Assembly (NCBI GenBank): GCA_902588965.1
Contig: CACIRD010000003.1
Span: 124,001 to 188,000 of the forward strand
Direction: 5' to 3'
Length of the DNA stretch: 64,000 nt
From: an uncultured Pelagibacteraceae bacterium
Lineage (GTDB): Bacteria > Pseudomonadota > Alphaproteobacteria > Pelagibacterales > Pelagibacteraceae
The position numbers were made by a program, and so were the translations under genes. Below the pieces are notes generated by a model. It saw only the letters and a list, made by a program, of their open reading frames with translations, was not told the DNA's origin and searched no databases. This document shows, piece by piece, positions 1-8,200 of the stretch (position 1 is the first letter of the stretch; each line of letters opens with the position of its first letter).

Positions 1-223
1 GGGTTGACTTACCAGTGCCATGAAATCCTTGTATCATTACTCTTTTGTTGAAGCTGAACCCGCTAAGTATTGCGATTGTTGTTTCTTTATCAAATTTATA
101 ATCTTTGTCTATTTCAGGTACGTACTCATTTTTTTTTGAGAAAGCTTCTACTTCCATATCAGAGTCTATACCAAAAGTTTGTTTGACAGATAATTTTATA
201 TCGGGTTTAATTTCCAGGTTCAT
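1..223 (-). CDS. cobS: Cobaltochelatase CobS-like AAA+ ATPase (5' part, runs off left edge)
   Basis: Only the first 74 codons are in the window, starting at an ATG that overlaps the 3' end of the J-domain gene by 17 nt. The protein begins MNLEIKPDIKLSV and reaches a Walker A loop, GFHGTGKST, after about 65 residues. This matches the N-terminus of CobS, the MoxR-type ATPase subunit of aerobic cobaltochelatase that inserts cobalt into the corrin ring with CobN and CobT. A CobS-like ATPase next to a J-domain gene is a common alphaproteobacterial arrangement. Another MoxR-type ATPase is possible because the C-terminus is missing. Confidence 0.75.
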   Translation of the reverse strand, partial: MNLEIKPDIKLSVKQTFGIDSDMEVEAFSKKNEYVPEIDKDYKFDKETTIAILSGFSFNKRVMIQGFHGTGKST

Positions 224-746
224 TATTAGTTTTTTTTCTATAAGTATTTTTTAATTGAGTATAAGCCAAGGTAATTAGCTTGAGCTTTTCCTCAAATTTT
301 TTATCTCCGGAATTAATATCAGGGTGAAATTTTTTAACAAGTCTTTTAAACTTTTCTTGTATTTTGTCCCACTTTAAACCTACAGTGACACCGAGAATGC
401 CGAAAGCTTTAATATCATTATGATCAAATTGGAATTTATTACCAGTTTTAAAGTGCGTTTTAAACTTTAATTCCTCGAATCCATCATTAAGTGCATTATT
501 CCACAAAACTTTAAAAAAGTTGTCAGAAGAACTAAAGCCCTGCGTCGGTTTGTGCCATGTCATATCTGATTTTAGAAAATTGACTACTTCCTTATCATTC
601 ATTCCTACAAAATAATTCCAGTTTCTATTGAATTCTTTAACATGCTTCAAGCATAGCAGTCTATAATTTCTGCTATTATCTTTTTCAATTGGGGCTTTGT
701 ATTCTCCAAGCTCAAAACAATTATTCCAGTCGCAAATAGTCTTCAT
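207..746 (-). CDS. J-domain (DnaJ-like) protein
   Basis: A 179-residue protein if translation starts at MKTICDWNNC; the longer ORF in the track adds a 36-residue hydrophobic stretch that belongs to the divergent promoter region. Residues about 130-175 form a J domain with the HPD motif (KKFHPDIN), which stimulates Hsp70 ATPase activity. The N-terminal part has a CxxxxC-type pair (CDWNNC) and no G/F or zinc region, so it is not canonical DnaJ. It overlaps cobS downstream, so a chaperone role for the CobS/CobT machinery is plausible but inferred. Confidence 0.85.
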   Translation of the reverse strand: MKTICDWNNCFELGEYKAPIEKDNSRNYRLLCLKHVKEFNRNWNYFVGMNDKEVVNFLKSDMTWHKPTQGFSSSDNFFKVLWNNALNDGFEELKFKTHFKTGNKFQFDHNDIKAFGILGVTVGLKWDKIQEKFKRLVKKFHPDINSGDKKFEEKLKLITLAYTQLKNTYRKKTNNEPGN

Positions 747-771
747 ATTTTGTATTATTATTTTATTATTT

Positions 772-1032
772 ATGGATATAAATGAACTAAATGCAATTAT
801 AAAAAAAAAAATTTGTGACAAGGTTTCTGTTGAAAAAATCACAATTGAGGACAAAACATTTCTTCATAAAAATCATAAAAGCCACCAAGCTGATAAATTT
901 CATATTAAAATTACTCTAAAATCCAAAGAATTATCAAAAATCAGCAAAATAGACTCAACAAAAAAAATCTATGAAATTTTAAGTGATGAGATAAAAAATA
1001 ATATTCACTCACTTCAAATATTATTTAATTGA
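772..1032 (+). CDS. bolA: BolA family protein
   Basis: 86 residues from MDINELNAIIKKK. The class II KH-like fold of BolA is recognisable: N-terminal helix, central HKSHQADKFHIKI segment with conserved His, and C-terminal YEILSDEI...IHSLQI helix. BolA proteins partner with monothiol glutaredoxins in Fe-S handling. The track ORF starts earlier at 697, but that extension lies inside the divergent J-domain gene. Its 3' end overlaps aroB by 19 nt in convergent orientation. Family assignment is firm; the exact subfamily is not. Confidence 0.85.
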   Translation: MDINELNAIIKKKICDKVSVEKITIEDKTFLHKNHKSHQADKFHIKITLKSKELSKISKIDSTKKIYEILSDEIKNNIHSLQILFN

Positions 1033-2120
1033 TTTTTTAGAAATCCTTTAATTTTTGAAAATTTAAATTGATTTTCGTATGTAGGCTTACCAATTTTTTT
1101 TAACAGAATTAAATTAATATCTTTACTAATATTTTTTTTATCTGAAACCATAAATTTTATTATTTTATTAATATCTTTTTTTTTAAAAAAACTTTTTAAT
1201 TTTAACGAGTTATTTATGTTATTAATATGTTTAAGGATGAGTTCGCATTCTTTTTTATTCAAAATTTTTTCTTCTAAACTAAATAAGGACGCACTTTTGA
1301 TTCCTAAAAGTACAGCTTCGCCATGATTTAATTTTTTTGAATAACCTAACGTTGCTTCATAAGAATGTGCAAATGTATGACCAAGATTAAGTAATTTTCT
1401 TAAGTTTTGCTCTTTTTCATCTTTTTCAACAATATTTTTTTTTATAACACAACTTTCATAAATTGATTTTTGAATATAAGGTTTTTTTAAAGATAAAATT
1501 TTTGAAAAATTTTTAGATAAATATTTGTAAAATTTTTTATTCGAAATTAATGAATGTTTAAATATTTCTGCATAACCACATATAATCTCTCTTTTTGGTA
1601 ACGATTTTAAGAAATTAGTATCTGACAAAACAAGCCTGGGCTGATAGAATGATCCAATAAGATTTTTACCAAATCTTGTATTTATTCCAGTTTTTCCTCC
1701 TATCGATGAGTCAACTTGTGAGAGAAGGGTTGTTGGAACATTTACGAATATAATGCCCCTTTTAAAAATACTAGATGCAAATGCAGCTAGATCACCCAAA
1801 ATACCACCACCAACAGAAATTACACAATCATTTCTATTGAAATTTTCTTTTAATAAAATATCTAAAATTTTTTGAACACTTTTTTGATTTTTATTTTTCT
1901 CATTTGATAAAAATTTTATAACCTTATTTTTAATATTTAAATCTTTAACGATTAAGCTGGAATATTTTTTGGGTACCTTGCTGTCAATTATTACTAAAAA
2001 TTTAGATGAATTTATCGAATTTTTTTTTAAAATTTTTTTAAAGTTTCCTACAAGATTTGATCCAATAATAATTGGATAAGAACCATTTTTTGTTTTAATT
2101 TGTAGTTTACTATTTTTCAT
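1014..2120 (-). CDS. aroB: 3-dehydroquinate synthase
   Basis: 368 residues, usual size for AroB, which converts DAHP to 3-dehydroquinate in the shikimate pathway using NAD and a divalent metal. Visible signatures are the NAD-binding GGGILGDLAAFAS segment, the VPTTLLSQVDSSIGGKTGIN motif, and the metal-ligand region NLGHTFAHSYEA followed by LNHGEAVLLG. It overlaps the upstream aroK by 11 nt, so the two are translationally coupled, giving consecutive-pathway enzymes in one operon. Confidence 0.96.
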   Translation of the reverse strand: MKNSKLQIKTKNGSYPIIIGSNLVGNFKKILKKNSINSSKFLVIIDSKVPKKYSSLIVKDLNIKNKVIKFLSNEKNKNQKSVQKILDILLKENFNRNDCVISVGGGILGDLAAFASSIFKRGIIFVNVPTTLLSQVDSSIGGKTGINTRFGKNLIGSFYQPRLVLSDTNFLKSLPKREIICGYAEIFKHSLISNKKFYKYLSKNFSKILSLKKPYIQKSIYESCVIKKNIVEKDEKEQNLRKLLNLGHTFAHSYEATLGYSKKLNHGEAVLLGIKSASLFSLEEKILNKKECELILKHINNINNSLKLKSFFKKKDINKIIKFMVSDKKNISKDINLILLKKIGKPTYENQFKFSKIKGFLKNQLNNI

Positions 2121-2619
2121 AAATTTTCATAATTTTATCAATTATTTGATTTTTGTCTAAATTATCACAGTTTATTTTATAATCAGCTTTAGAATATATT
2201 TCAGACCTTTCTTTAATAAGTTTTGAAAGTTCTTCTTTTCCAAGCAGGTATGCTTTAGGCCTTTTTTTACTATGTTTAACTCTCGAAATCAAAGTTTCTT
2301 CACTCCAATTGAGCCATATTGAAACTCCTTTAATACTAATTTCTTTCCTGATTTTTTCATTCATGAACGCTCCACCACCAAGAGCAATTATTTTATCCTT
2401 AGATTTCAATGAATTAACAGTAATTTTTTCTTCAATTTTTCTAAAAAAAATCTCGCCTTTTTTTTTAAAAATATCTTTTATTTTACAATTTAATTCATTT
2501 TCAATTAATTCATCAATATCAACTAGCTCAAGATTCATTTTTTTAGACAAAATTCTTGCTATAGTAGATTTTCCAGAACCCATCATGCCTATTAAAACTA
2601 GGTTTTTTTTCATTTTCAT
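2110..2619 (-). CDS. aroK: Shikimate kinase
   Basis: 169 residues with a P-loop GMMGSGKST close to the N-terminus, the shikimate-binding D-I-D segment (LVDIDELIE), the GGGAF loop (IALGGGAF) and a lid/adenine region RPKAYLL. It phosphorylates shikimate with ATP. Start chosen at MKMKKNLVLIG, two residues ahead of a possible MKKN start. It precedes and overlaps aroB. Confidence 0.95.
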   Translation of the reverse strand: MKMKKNLVLIGMMGSGKSTIARILSKKMNLELVDIDELIENELNCKIKDIFKKKGEIFFRKIEEKITVNSLKSKDKIIALGGGAFMNEKIRKEISIKGVSIWLNWSEETLISRVKHSKKRPKAYLLGKEELSKLIKERSEIYSKADYKINCDNLDKNQIIDKIMKIYEK

Positions 2620-2676
2620 AAGTTTCTATATTGAAAAAACACAAATATGTCTTAATTTGAAATTAATAAACGTTAT

Positions 2677-2862
2677 ATGCAATTTCATAAAAAAACAAGC
2701 ATTGGTAGCTCTAATTTTTTAGTAAAATTTGTAATTAAGATACTTTCAATAATCATACTACTTTTTCTATTATTGCTTGTCGTAGATCAAATAAAATTCC
2801 CTTCTCCAAATAAAGAAATAAAGAAATCCATACCAAATGAAAATCTTAAAATTATTAAATAA
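2677..2862 (+). CDS. Small single-span membrane protein, unknown function
   Basis: 61 residues: a short basic N-terminus, one strong transmembrane helix (IKILSIIILLFLLLLVVDQI) and a lysine-rich tail. It overlaps the next, exported protein by 26 nt, which supports a real co-translated gene. No family is recognised. It could instead be a chance ORF in AT-rich sequence, but the single clean helix and coupling argue for a gene. Confidence 0.55.
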   Translation: MQFHKKTSIGSSNFLVKFVIKILSIIILLFLLLLVVDQIKFPSPNKEIKKSIPNENLKIIK

Positions 2863-4588
2863 GAAAAAAATACTTTTTTTTTTTTATTTTTTTTTAATTT
2901 TTAACAATGCTTTATCAAACGAAGCAGTCGATATATGGAATTTAGAAAAAAAAAGTGAAGACACAAAAAAAAATTTAGAAAATTTACAAGAAAATGATGA
3001 AAAAATATCAATAACAGATAATTTAAATAAAACTTCTACAATATCCATAACAGAGGAAAATAATTTGGATCTTAAAAAAAAATATGTAGTTGGTTTATAT
3101 GATCCAGATGAAAATGATCTTTCAATAAATATGTGGGAATTCACTGATGGTGAAAAAATTTCAAAAATAATTAAAAAAATAAATAAATTAAACTTATCTC
3201 GTGATGCAAAAGAAATTTATAATAAAGTAATACTAACAAATGCGCTTCCACCAAAAAAAAATTTTACGGAAGAAGAATTTTTAAATATTAAAATTAATTG
3301 GTTAATAAAAAATAGAAATTTAGAATTAATCAAGAACTTTATTACTGTAAACAATCAAAAAGAAATTAGCCCAGAACTATTAAAGTTTTATCTTGATCAA
3401 TATTTATCCGTCGGGGATATAGAAAATGCGTGTAATTTATTTTCTTTTTTAAAAAATTCGTCCTCGGATGAATATGTTATTAAATATAAAATATATTGCT
3501 TAATTAATGATCAGAAAAAAGAAATAGCTCAACTTGAATTTGATTTATTAAAAGAAACAGGATTTAAAGATAAATTTTTTGAAAAAAAGTTTAGTTTTTT
3601 AATGGGATATGTGGAAAAAGATGAGACAAAAATTTCATCGAAGAACTTATTAGAGTTTCATCTATCAAATATTTCTAAAGAAAATTTTGAATATGAGCCA
3701 AATGAAAACACGAGTAAAATTATCTGGAAATATTTATCCTCATTTAATTTACTGGAAAATATTAATGAAATTGATCTTTCAAATGATGAAAAAATAATTT
3801 CAATAGAGAAAGCAACAAATGATGGGAATTATTCTGAACAAGATTTATTTAATCTATATACAAGATATAAGTTTAGTATTCACCAGTTAATGACTGTTTT
3901 AGACTCTTTTAAAATTTTACCTGATTATGAGGGAAGAGCTCTCTTATACCAGGGTTTTTTAATATCAAAAGACACAGAGTCTAGAATAGAGTTATTAAAA
4001 GTCTTAAAAGAGCAGTTCAAGAAAAGCAATATTGAAAGTGCTTTTAATTCAAAACTAGTTCAACTTCTTGAAGAACTAAATGAAGATGAAGTACCTTCAA
4101 ACTACTTGGATTTTTATAATACACATCTTGCTAAAATAAAAAATAAAAATAAAAAAATAAAATTTAATAATAAAATAATTCATCAATCAAAACTTTTAAA
4201 GTATTTTTCAAATGATTCGCAAAGTGAAAAGATAGAAAAAGATCTTGAAAAAACTTTAAAAAAGATAAAAAAAAATAAAAAATATTATTTTTCAACAAAA
4301 GATATTATTTTAATTGAGTCGCTAATATCAGATGGTATTGAAATATCAGATAAGTATTCTTCTCTGTTTGAGTTAGATAAGTCAAATATTCCAACAGATA
4401 TTCAAGTTATGATTAATGATGGTGAAATGGGCATGATTTTACTTAGATTAGTTGAGATAATAGGGGAAGATAATTTAGATAACTTAGGCTCCGAGTCTTT
4501 ATATTTTATTGTAAGTACTTTAAATAAGCTAAATATAGATAAGATAAGAAATAGTATTATTCTTAAAACCTTTCCTTTAAAAGCATAG
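2837..4588 (+). CDS. Predicted exported helical protein, unknown function
   Basis: 583 residues. The start MKILKLLNKKKILFFFYFF begins a signal peptide ending near NNALSNEA. The mature part is Lys/Glu/Asn-rich and mainly helical, with repeated paired-helix segments that look like solenoid repeats, though no repeat consensus is clear. A low-complexity linker follows the signal sequence. It sits between a small membrane protein and def-fmt-truA, 17 nt from def. I do not recognise the family; a periplasmic or envelope role is inferred from the signal peptide. Confidence 0.75.
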   Translation: MKILKLLNKKKILFFFYFFLIFNNALSNEAVDIWNLEKKSEDTKKNLENLQENDEKISITDNLNKTSTISITEENNLDLKKKYVVGLYDPDENDLSINMWEFTDGEKISKIIKKINKLNLSRDAKEIYNKVILTNALPPKKNFTEEEFLNIKINWLIKNRNLELIKNFITVNNQKEISPELLKFYLDQYLSVGDIENACNLFSFLKNSSSDEYVIKYKIYCLINDQKKEIAQLEFDLLKETGFKDKFFEKKFSFLMGYVEKDETKISSKNLLEFHLSNISKENFEYEPNENTSKIIWKYLSSFNLLENINEIDLSNDEKIISIEKATNDGNYSEQDLFNLYTRYKFSIHQLMTVLDSFKILPDYEGRALLYQGFLISKDTESRIELLKVLKEQFKKSNIESAFNSKLVQLLEELNEDEVPSNYLDFYNTHLAKIKNKNKKIKFNNKIIHQSKLLKYFSNDSQSEKIEKDLEKTLKKIKKNKKYYFSTKDIILIESLISDGIEISDKYSSLFELDKSNIPTDIQVMINDGEMGMILLRLVEIIGEDNLDNLGSESLYFIVSTLNKLNIDKIRNSIILKTFPLKA

Positions 4589-4605
4589 ATTAATTAATTA
4601 AAAAT

Positions 4606-5130
4606 ATGTCATTAAAAAAAATTATAACTGTACCCGATGAAACTTTAAGAAAGATTTCAGATCCTATTACCAAAGTGGGTATAAATGAAAAACAACTAGT
4701 AAAAAGTTTATTTGAAACAATGTACCATAATAATGGTATAGGCCTAGCAGCTATTCAAGTCGGCATTCCAAAAAGAATAATTGTTATAGACGTTTCTCAA
4801 AAAAAAGAGGAGAAAAACCCTTTATGTTTTATAAATCCCGAAATAGTAAAACTAAGTAATGAAAAATCAAGTTATGAGGAGGGTTGTTTAAGTTTACCAG
4901 ATACATTTGTAGACATTGAAAGGCCTAAACTATGTTGGGTTAAATACATAGATATTGATGGAAATAAAAAAGAGATTGAATGCGATAATCTTTTATCCAC
5001 ATGTATCCAGCATGAAATTAATCATCTGGATGGGCGTCTTATAATTGATTTTTTGTCTAAATTAAAAAGAGATATAATTGTAAAAAAACTTTCAAAGAGT
5101 AAACAAAACCCGGATCGAATCATTGTTTAA
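4606..5130 (+). CDS. def: Peptide deformylase
   Basis: 174 residues with all three deformylase motifs: GIGLAAIQVG, EGCLSLPD (metal Cys) and HEINHLDG (HExxH metal site). It removes the N-formyl group from nascent proteins. It is 2 nt upstream of fmt, so formylation and deformylation genes are co-transcribed, as in many bacteria. Confidence 0.97.
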   Translation: MSLKKIITVPDETLRKISDPITKVGINEKQLVKSLFETMYHNNGIGLAAIQVGIPKRIIVIDVSQKKEEKNPLCFINPEIVKLSNEKSSYEEGCLSLPDTFVDIERPKLCWVKYIDIDGNKKEIECDNLLSTCIQHEINHLDGRLIIDFLSKLKRDIIVKKLSKSKQNPDRIIV

Positions 5131-5132
5131 AT

Positions 5133-6053
5133 ATGCTAAAAAAAATTGTATTCATGGGCACTCCACTTTTTGCAGTACCGATATTAAAATCGCTTTATCA
5201 AAATGGCTATCCAATTATAGCTGTCTATACCCAAGAGCCTAAAAAATCAAATCGTGGAATGAAGATTGCCAAATCTCCAGTTCATTTAATTGCGGAAACA
5301 TTAAGTATAGAAGTAAGAACACCAAAAACTTTAAAAAAAAATTTTGAAGAATTTGAATATTTAAAAAAATTAGGCGCAGATATTGCTATAGTAATTGCTT
5401 ATGGTCAAATTATCCCAGAAAATTTTTTAACTTTAACAAAAAAAGGATTCATAAATGTGCATGCATCTTTACTTCCTAAATTTAGAGGAGCAGCACCAAT
5501 TCAAAGAGCTATAATGAACTTAAATAAGGAAACCGGAATAAGTATTATGAAAATTAACTCAAAATTAGATGAAGGACCAGTGTGCAGTTCTTATAGTCTA
5601 AATATCAATGAAAATGATAATACAGAAGTTTTATCTGAAAAACTTTCAATGCTAGCTGCTGAAAAAATATTAGATGATATCGATAAAATTTTAGATGATA
5701 AGGCAATTTTTAAAGAACAAGATAATAGCAAAGCAACTTATGCAAAAAAAATTGATAAAAAAGAAGCAAGCATTAATTGGAATACACCTGCAAAAAATAT
5801 AGTTGCAAACATAAATGGTTTAAATGGAGCCTATTTTTTTTTTAAAGGTACTAGATATAAAATTTTAGAAGCTAAAACAATTAATTTAGCTGGAAAACCC
5901 GGAGAAGTTTTAAGCGATAGCCTTGAGATAGGATGTAAGGAAATGTCATTAAAAGTTTTAAAAATACAAAGAGAAGGTAAAAGGCCACAAAAAATTTCTG
6001 AATTTTTATTGGGTTCTCAAATTAAAAAAGGTTCCTTTTTAGCTAATGCATAG
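5133..6053 (+). CDS. fmt: Methionyl-tRNA formyltransferase
   Basis: 306 residues. It starts MLKKIVFMGTPLFAVPIL, typical of Fmt, and has the formyl-donor site NVHASLLPKFRGAAPIQRAI with the SLLP loop and catalytic Asn/His region. The C-terminal OB-like tRNA-binding domain begins near ASINWNTPAKNIV. It formylates initiator Met-tRNA using 10-formyl-tetrahydrofolate. It overlaps truA by 8 nt. Confidence 0.97.
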   Translation: MLKKIVFMGTPLFAVPILKSLYQNGYPIIAVYTQEPKKSNRGMKIAKSPVHLIAETLSIEVRTPKTLKKNFEEFEYLKKLGADIAIVIAYGQIIPENFLTLTKKGFINVHASLLPKFRGAAPIQRAIMNLNKETGISIMKINSKLDEGPVCSSYSLNINENDNTEVLSEKLSMLAAEKILDDIDKILDDKAIFKEQDNSKATYAKKIDKKEASINWNTPAKNIVANINGLNGAYFFFKGTRYKILEAKTINLAGKPGEVLSDSLEIGCKEMSLKVLKIQREGKRPQKISEFLLGSQIKKGSFLANA

Positions 6054-6786
6054 ATACCAAATATTAATAGAATATGATGGCTCTAAATTTATTGGTTGGC
6101 AAATTCAGAGCAAGGGTCAATCTATTCAAAAATCTATTCAAGTTATCTTATCAAAATTGTTGAAAGAAAAGGTAGTTTTAACAGGAGCTGGTAGAACTGA
6201 TTCTGGTGTTCATGCAATTGAGCAATCAGCCCATTTCGAACTAAAAAATAAAATTATAGATTTAAAAAAGTTTACAAGATCATGTAATTTTTTTCTAAAC
6301 AAAAAACTTATTTCAATTGTATCAATAAAAAAACAAAATAAAAATTTTCATGCAAGATATTCTGCAAAATTTAGAATTTATAAGTATCTAATTTTTAATA
6401 GAGAAAGCAGTCCATCATTATTCAAAAAAAGAGGATGGCATGTGAAAAAAAAAATAGACATTAATTTAATAAAAAAAGGTGCTAAATTTTTAGAAGGAAA
6501 AAAAGATTTTTCCACTTTCAGAGCATCCAGTTGTTCCGCAAAAAATCCAATTAGAAAAATAAACTTTATAAAGGTAAAAAAAACTAATCACACAATAGAG
6601 ATAAGATTCAAGTCTAAATCATTCTTGCAACAACAGGTTAGATCTATGGTGGGTTGTTTAAAGTGCTTAGGGGAAAGAAAATGGACCTATAAAAAATTGC
6701 AAGAAGTAACTTTTTCGAAAAAAAGAAATCTATGTGCTCCACCGGCTCCACCTTATGGACTATTTTTAGAAAAAATTATTTACTAA
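6046..6786 (+). CDS. truA: tRNA pseudouridine synthase A
   Basis: 246 residues with the catalytic-Asp motif GAGRTDSGVHA and the LQQQVRSMVG region of TruA, which makes pseudouridine at tRNA positions 38-40. Last gene of the def-fmt-truA operon. Its 3' end overlaps the convergent SET-domain gene by 11 nt. Confidence 0.96.
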   Translation: MHRYQILIEYDGSKFIGWQIQSKGQSIQKSIQVILSKLLKEKVVLTGAGRTDSGVHAIEQSAHFELKNKIIDLKKFTRSCNFFLNKKLISIVSIKKQNKNFHARYSAKFRIYKYLIFNRESSPSLFKKRGWHVKKKIDINLIKKGAKFLEGKKDFSTFRASSCSAKNPIRKINFIKVKKTNHTIEIRFKSKSFLQQQVRSMVGCLKCLGERKWTYKKLQEVTFSKKRNLCAPPAPPYGLFLEKIIY

Positions 6787-7246
6787 TGCTTAAGTTTTTT
6801 TTAAATCTTTTATTTATCCGCCATCGACTATCTTCTCGAACTATATATCCGCAGCATTTAATCGATCTACATTTACATGGAAATTGTTTATAATCTGAAT
6901 CATAACCAAATCCATAGTCATAACTTAATTCTTGATTTTTTTTTATATTTTTAATTGCAGTAATCCAAAGTTTATAACCTTTTCCTTCAACCTCACAGTT
7001 CGGATCGCAGGAGTGGTTCACTAGCCTGGCAGTGTTCCAAGAAAAATCACCATCTAAAGAATATTTTTTATTTAAATCAAATAAGTAAATATCTTTTGAA
7101 TTGTCAAACTTTGAATTATTTTCAACCTTTTTATTTGAAATTATTTTACCCTTATACTGGATTATTCTTGTCCCAATTTTGATATTCTTTGATGCATAAA
7201 GACCTCTTTTGTCAATATTGGATTTTTTTATTTTATACAGTTTCAT
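6776..7246 (-). CDS. SET-domain protein (putative lysine methyltransferase)
   Basis: 156 residues. The SET fold is clear: RGLYASKNIKIG at the start, the SAM-binding/pseudoknot motifs NHSCDPNC and LSYDYGF, and a cysteine-rich post-SET segment (PCKCRSIKCCGYI) for zinc. SET proteins methylate lysine in proteins using S-adenosylmethionine; the bacterial target here is unknown. It lies 30 nt downstream of a histone-deacetylase-family gene on the same strand, so the two may be co-expressed. Confidence 0.9.
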   Translation of the reverse strand: MKLYKIKKSNIDKRGLYASKNIKIGTRIIQYKGKIISNKKVENNSKFDNSKDIYLFDLNKKYSLDGDFSWNTARLVNHSCDPNCEVEGKGYKLWITAIKNIKKNQELSYDYGFGYDSDYKQFPCKCRSIKCCGYIVREDSRWRINKRFKKNLSISK

Positions 7247-7276
7247 AATTTTTATTTATTTAAATTTATTAATTTA

Positions 7277-8200
7277 TCAACTAAATTCTAATAGTGCGTT
7301 AACATGTTCATTAACACTTTCGGCTAGAGCATTTAAATCATATCCACCTTCTAAAATAGAAACTACCTTACCTGATGTAAATCTTTTTGTAGCAGTTAAA
7401 GTTCGTCTTGTAATTTCATAAAAATCATTCGATTGAAGCTTGAATTGTGCTAAAGGATCGTTCTCATGAGCATCAAAGCCAGCTGAAAAGATTATAAACT
7501 GTGGCTTAAACTCAATGAGTCTTTTAATAACGTGTTCGTATGCATTTAAATATTCATTTGAGGAAGTACCAGCTGGCAAAGGAATATTTAAAATATTATT
7601 GTACTTCCCTTTTTCATTTTCAGTACCTGTGCCAGGATAAAAAGGATATTGGTGAGTTGAAATATATAAAACTTTTTCATTTTCAAAAAATATATCTTGT
7701 GTCCCGTTACCATGGTGAACATCAAAGTCTATTATCGCAACTTTATCATAATTATATTTACTTATTAGGTAGTTTGCCCCTACGCTACAATTGTTTAAAG
7801 TACAAAATCCCATAGCTTTTTTTCTTTCTGCATGGTGACCTGGGGGTCGCACAGCACAAAATGCATTGGAAAATTTCTCTTTCTCAACTCCATCAATAGC
7901 GGAAATTATTGAACCAACTGCATCATATACTGCTTTTTTACTTCCAGGAGAAACAACGGTATCTCCATCTAAAAAACTAAAACCTTCTTTAGGAAAAGAA
8001 TTTTTTATTTGTTCTAAATAATATTTATCATGGGTTGTCTCTAAAATTTTTTGATCAAATTTCTTAGATTTACCCCAAACTAATTCTTTATTTTTTTTTA
8101 AAGTTGATACTATTGCTTTTATACGTTTTGGTTGTTCGGGGTGACCATCTCCTGTTAAATGATTTTCAGAACTATCGGAGGTAATAATTAAAGTTTTCAA
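7277..8200 (-). CDS. Histone deacetylase family (AcuC/HDAC-like) hydrolase
   Basis: 307 residues with HDAC class II-like hallmarks: RPPGHHAERKKAMGFC (catalytic HH pair), DFDVHHGNGTQ (zinc ligands Asp/His), FSAGFDAHENDPLA (zinc Asp) and LEGGYDL. It is a zinc-dependent amidohydrolase; substrates of bacterial members include acetylated proteins, acetylpolyamines and acetoin-system targets, so the precise one is unknown. Its start overlaps the end of dapE by 4 nt. Confidence 0.92.
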   Translation of the reverse strand: MKTLIITSDSSENHLTGDGHPEQPKRIKAIVSTLKKNKELVWGKSKKFDQKILETTHDKYYLEQIKNSFPKEGFSFLDGDTVVSPGSKKAVYDAVGSIISAIDGVEKEKFSNAFCAVRPPGHHAERKKAMGFCTLNNCSVGANYLISKYNYDKVAIIDFDVHHGNGTQDIFFENEKVLYISTHQYPFYPGTGTENEKGKYNNILNIPLPAGTSSNEYLNAYEHVIKRLIEFKPQFIIFSAGFDAHENDPLAQFKLQSNDFYEITRRTLTATKRFTSGKVVSILEGGYDLNALAESVNEHVNALLEFS

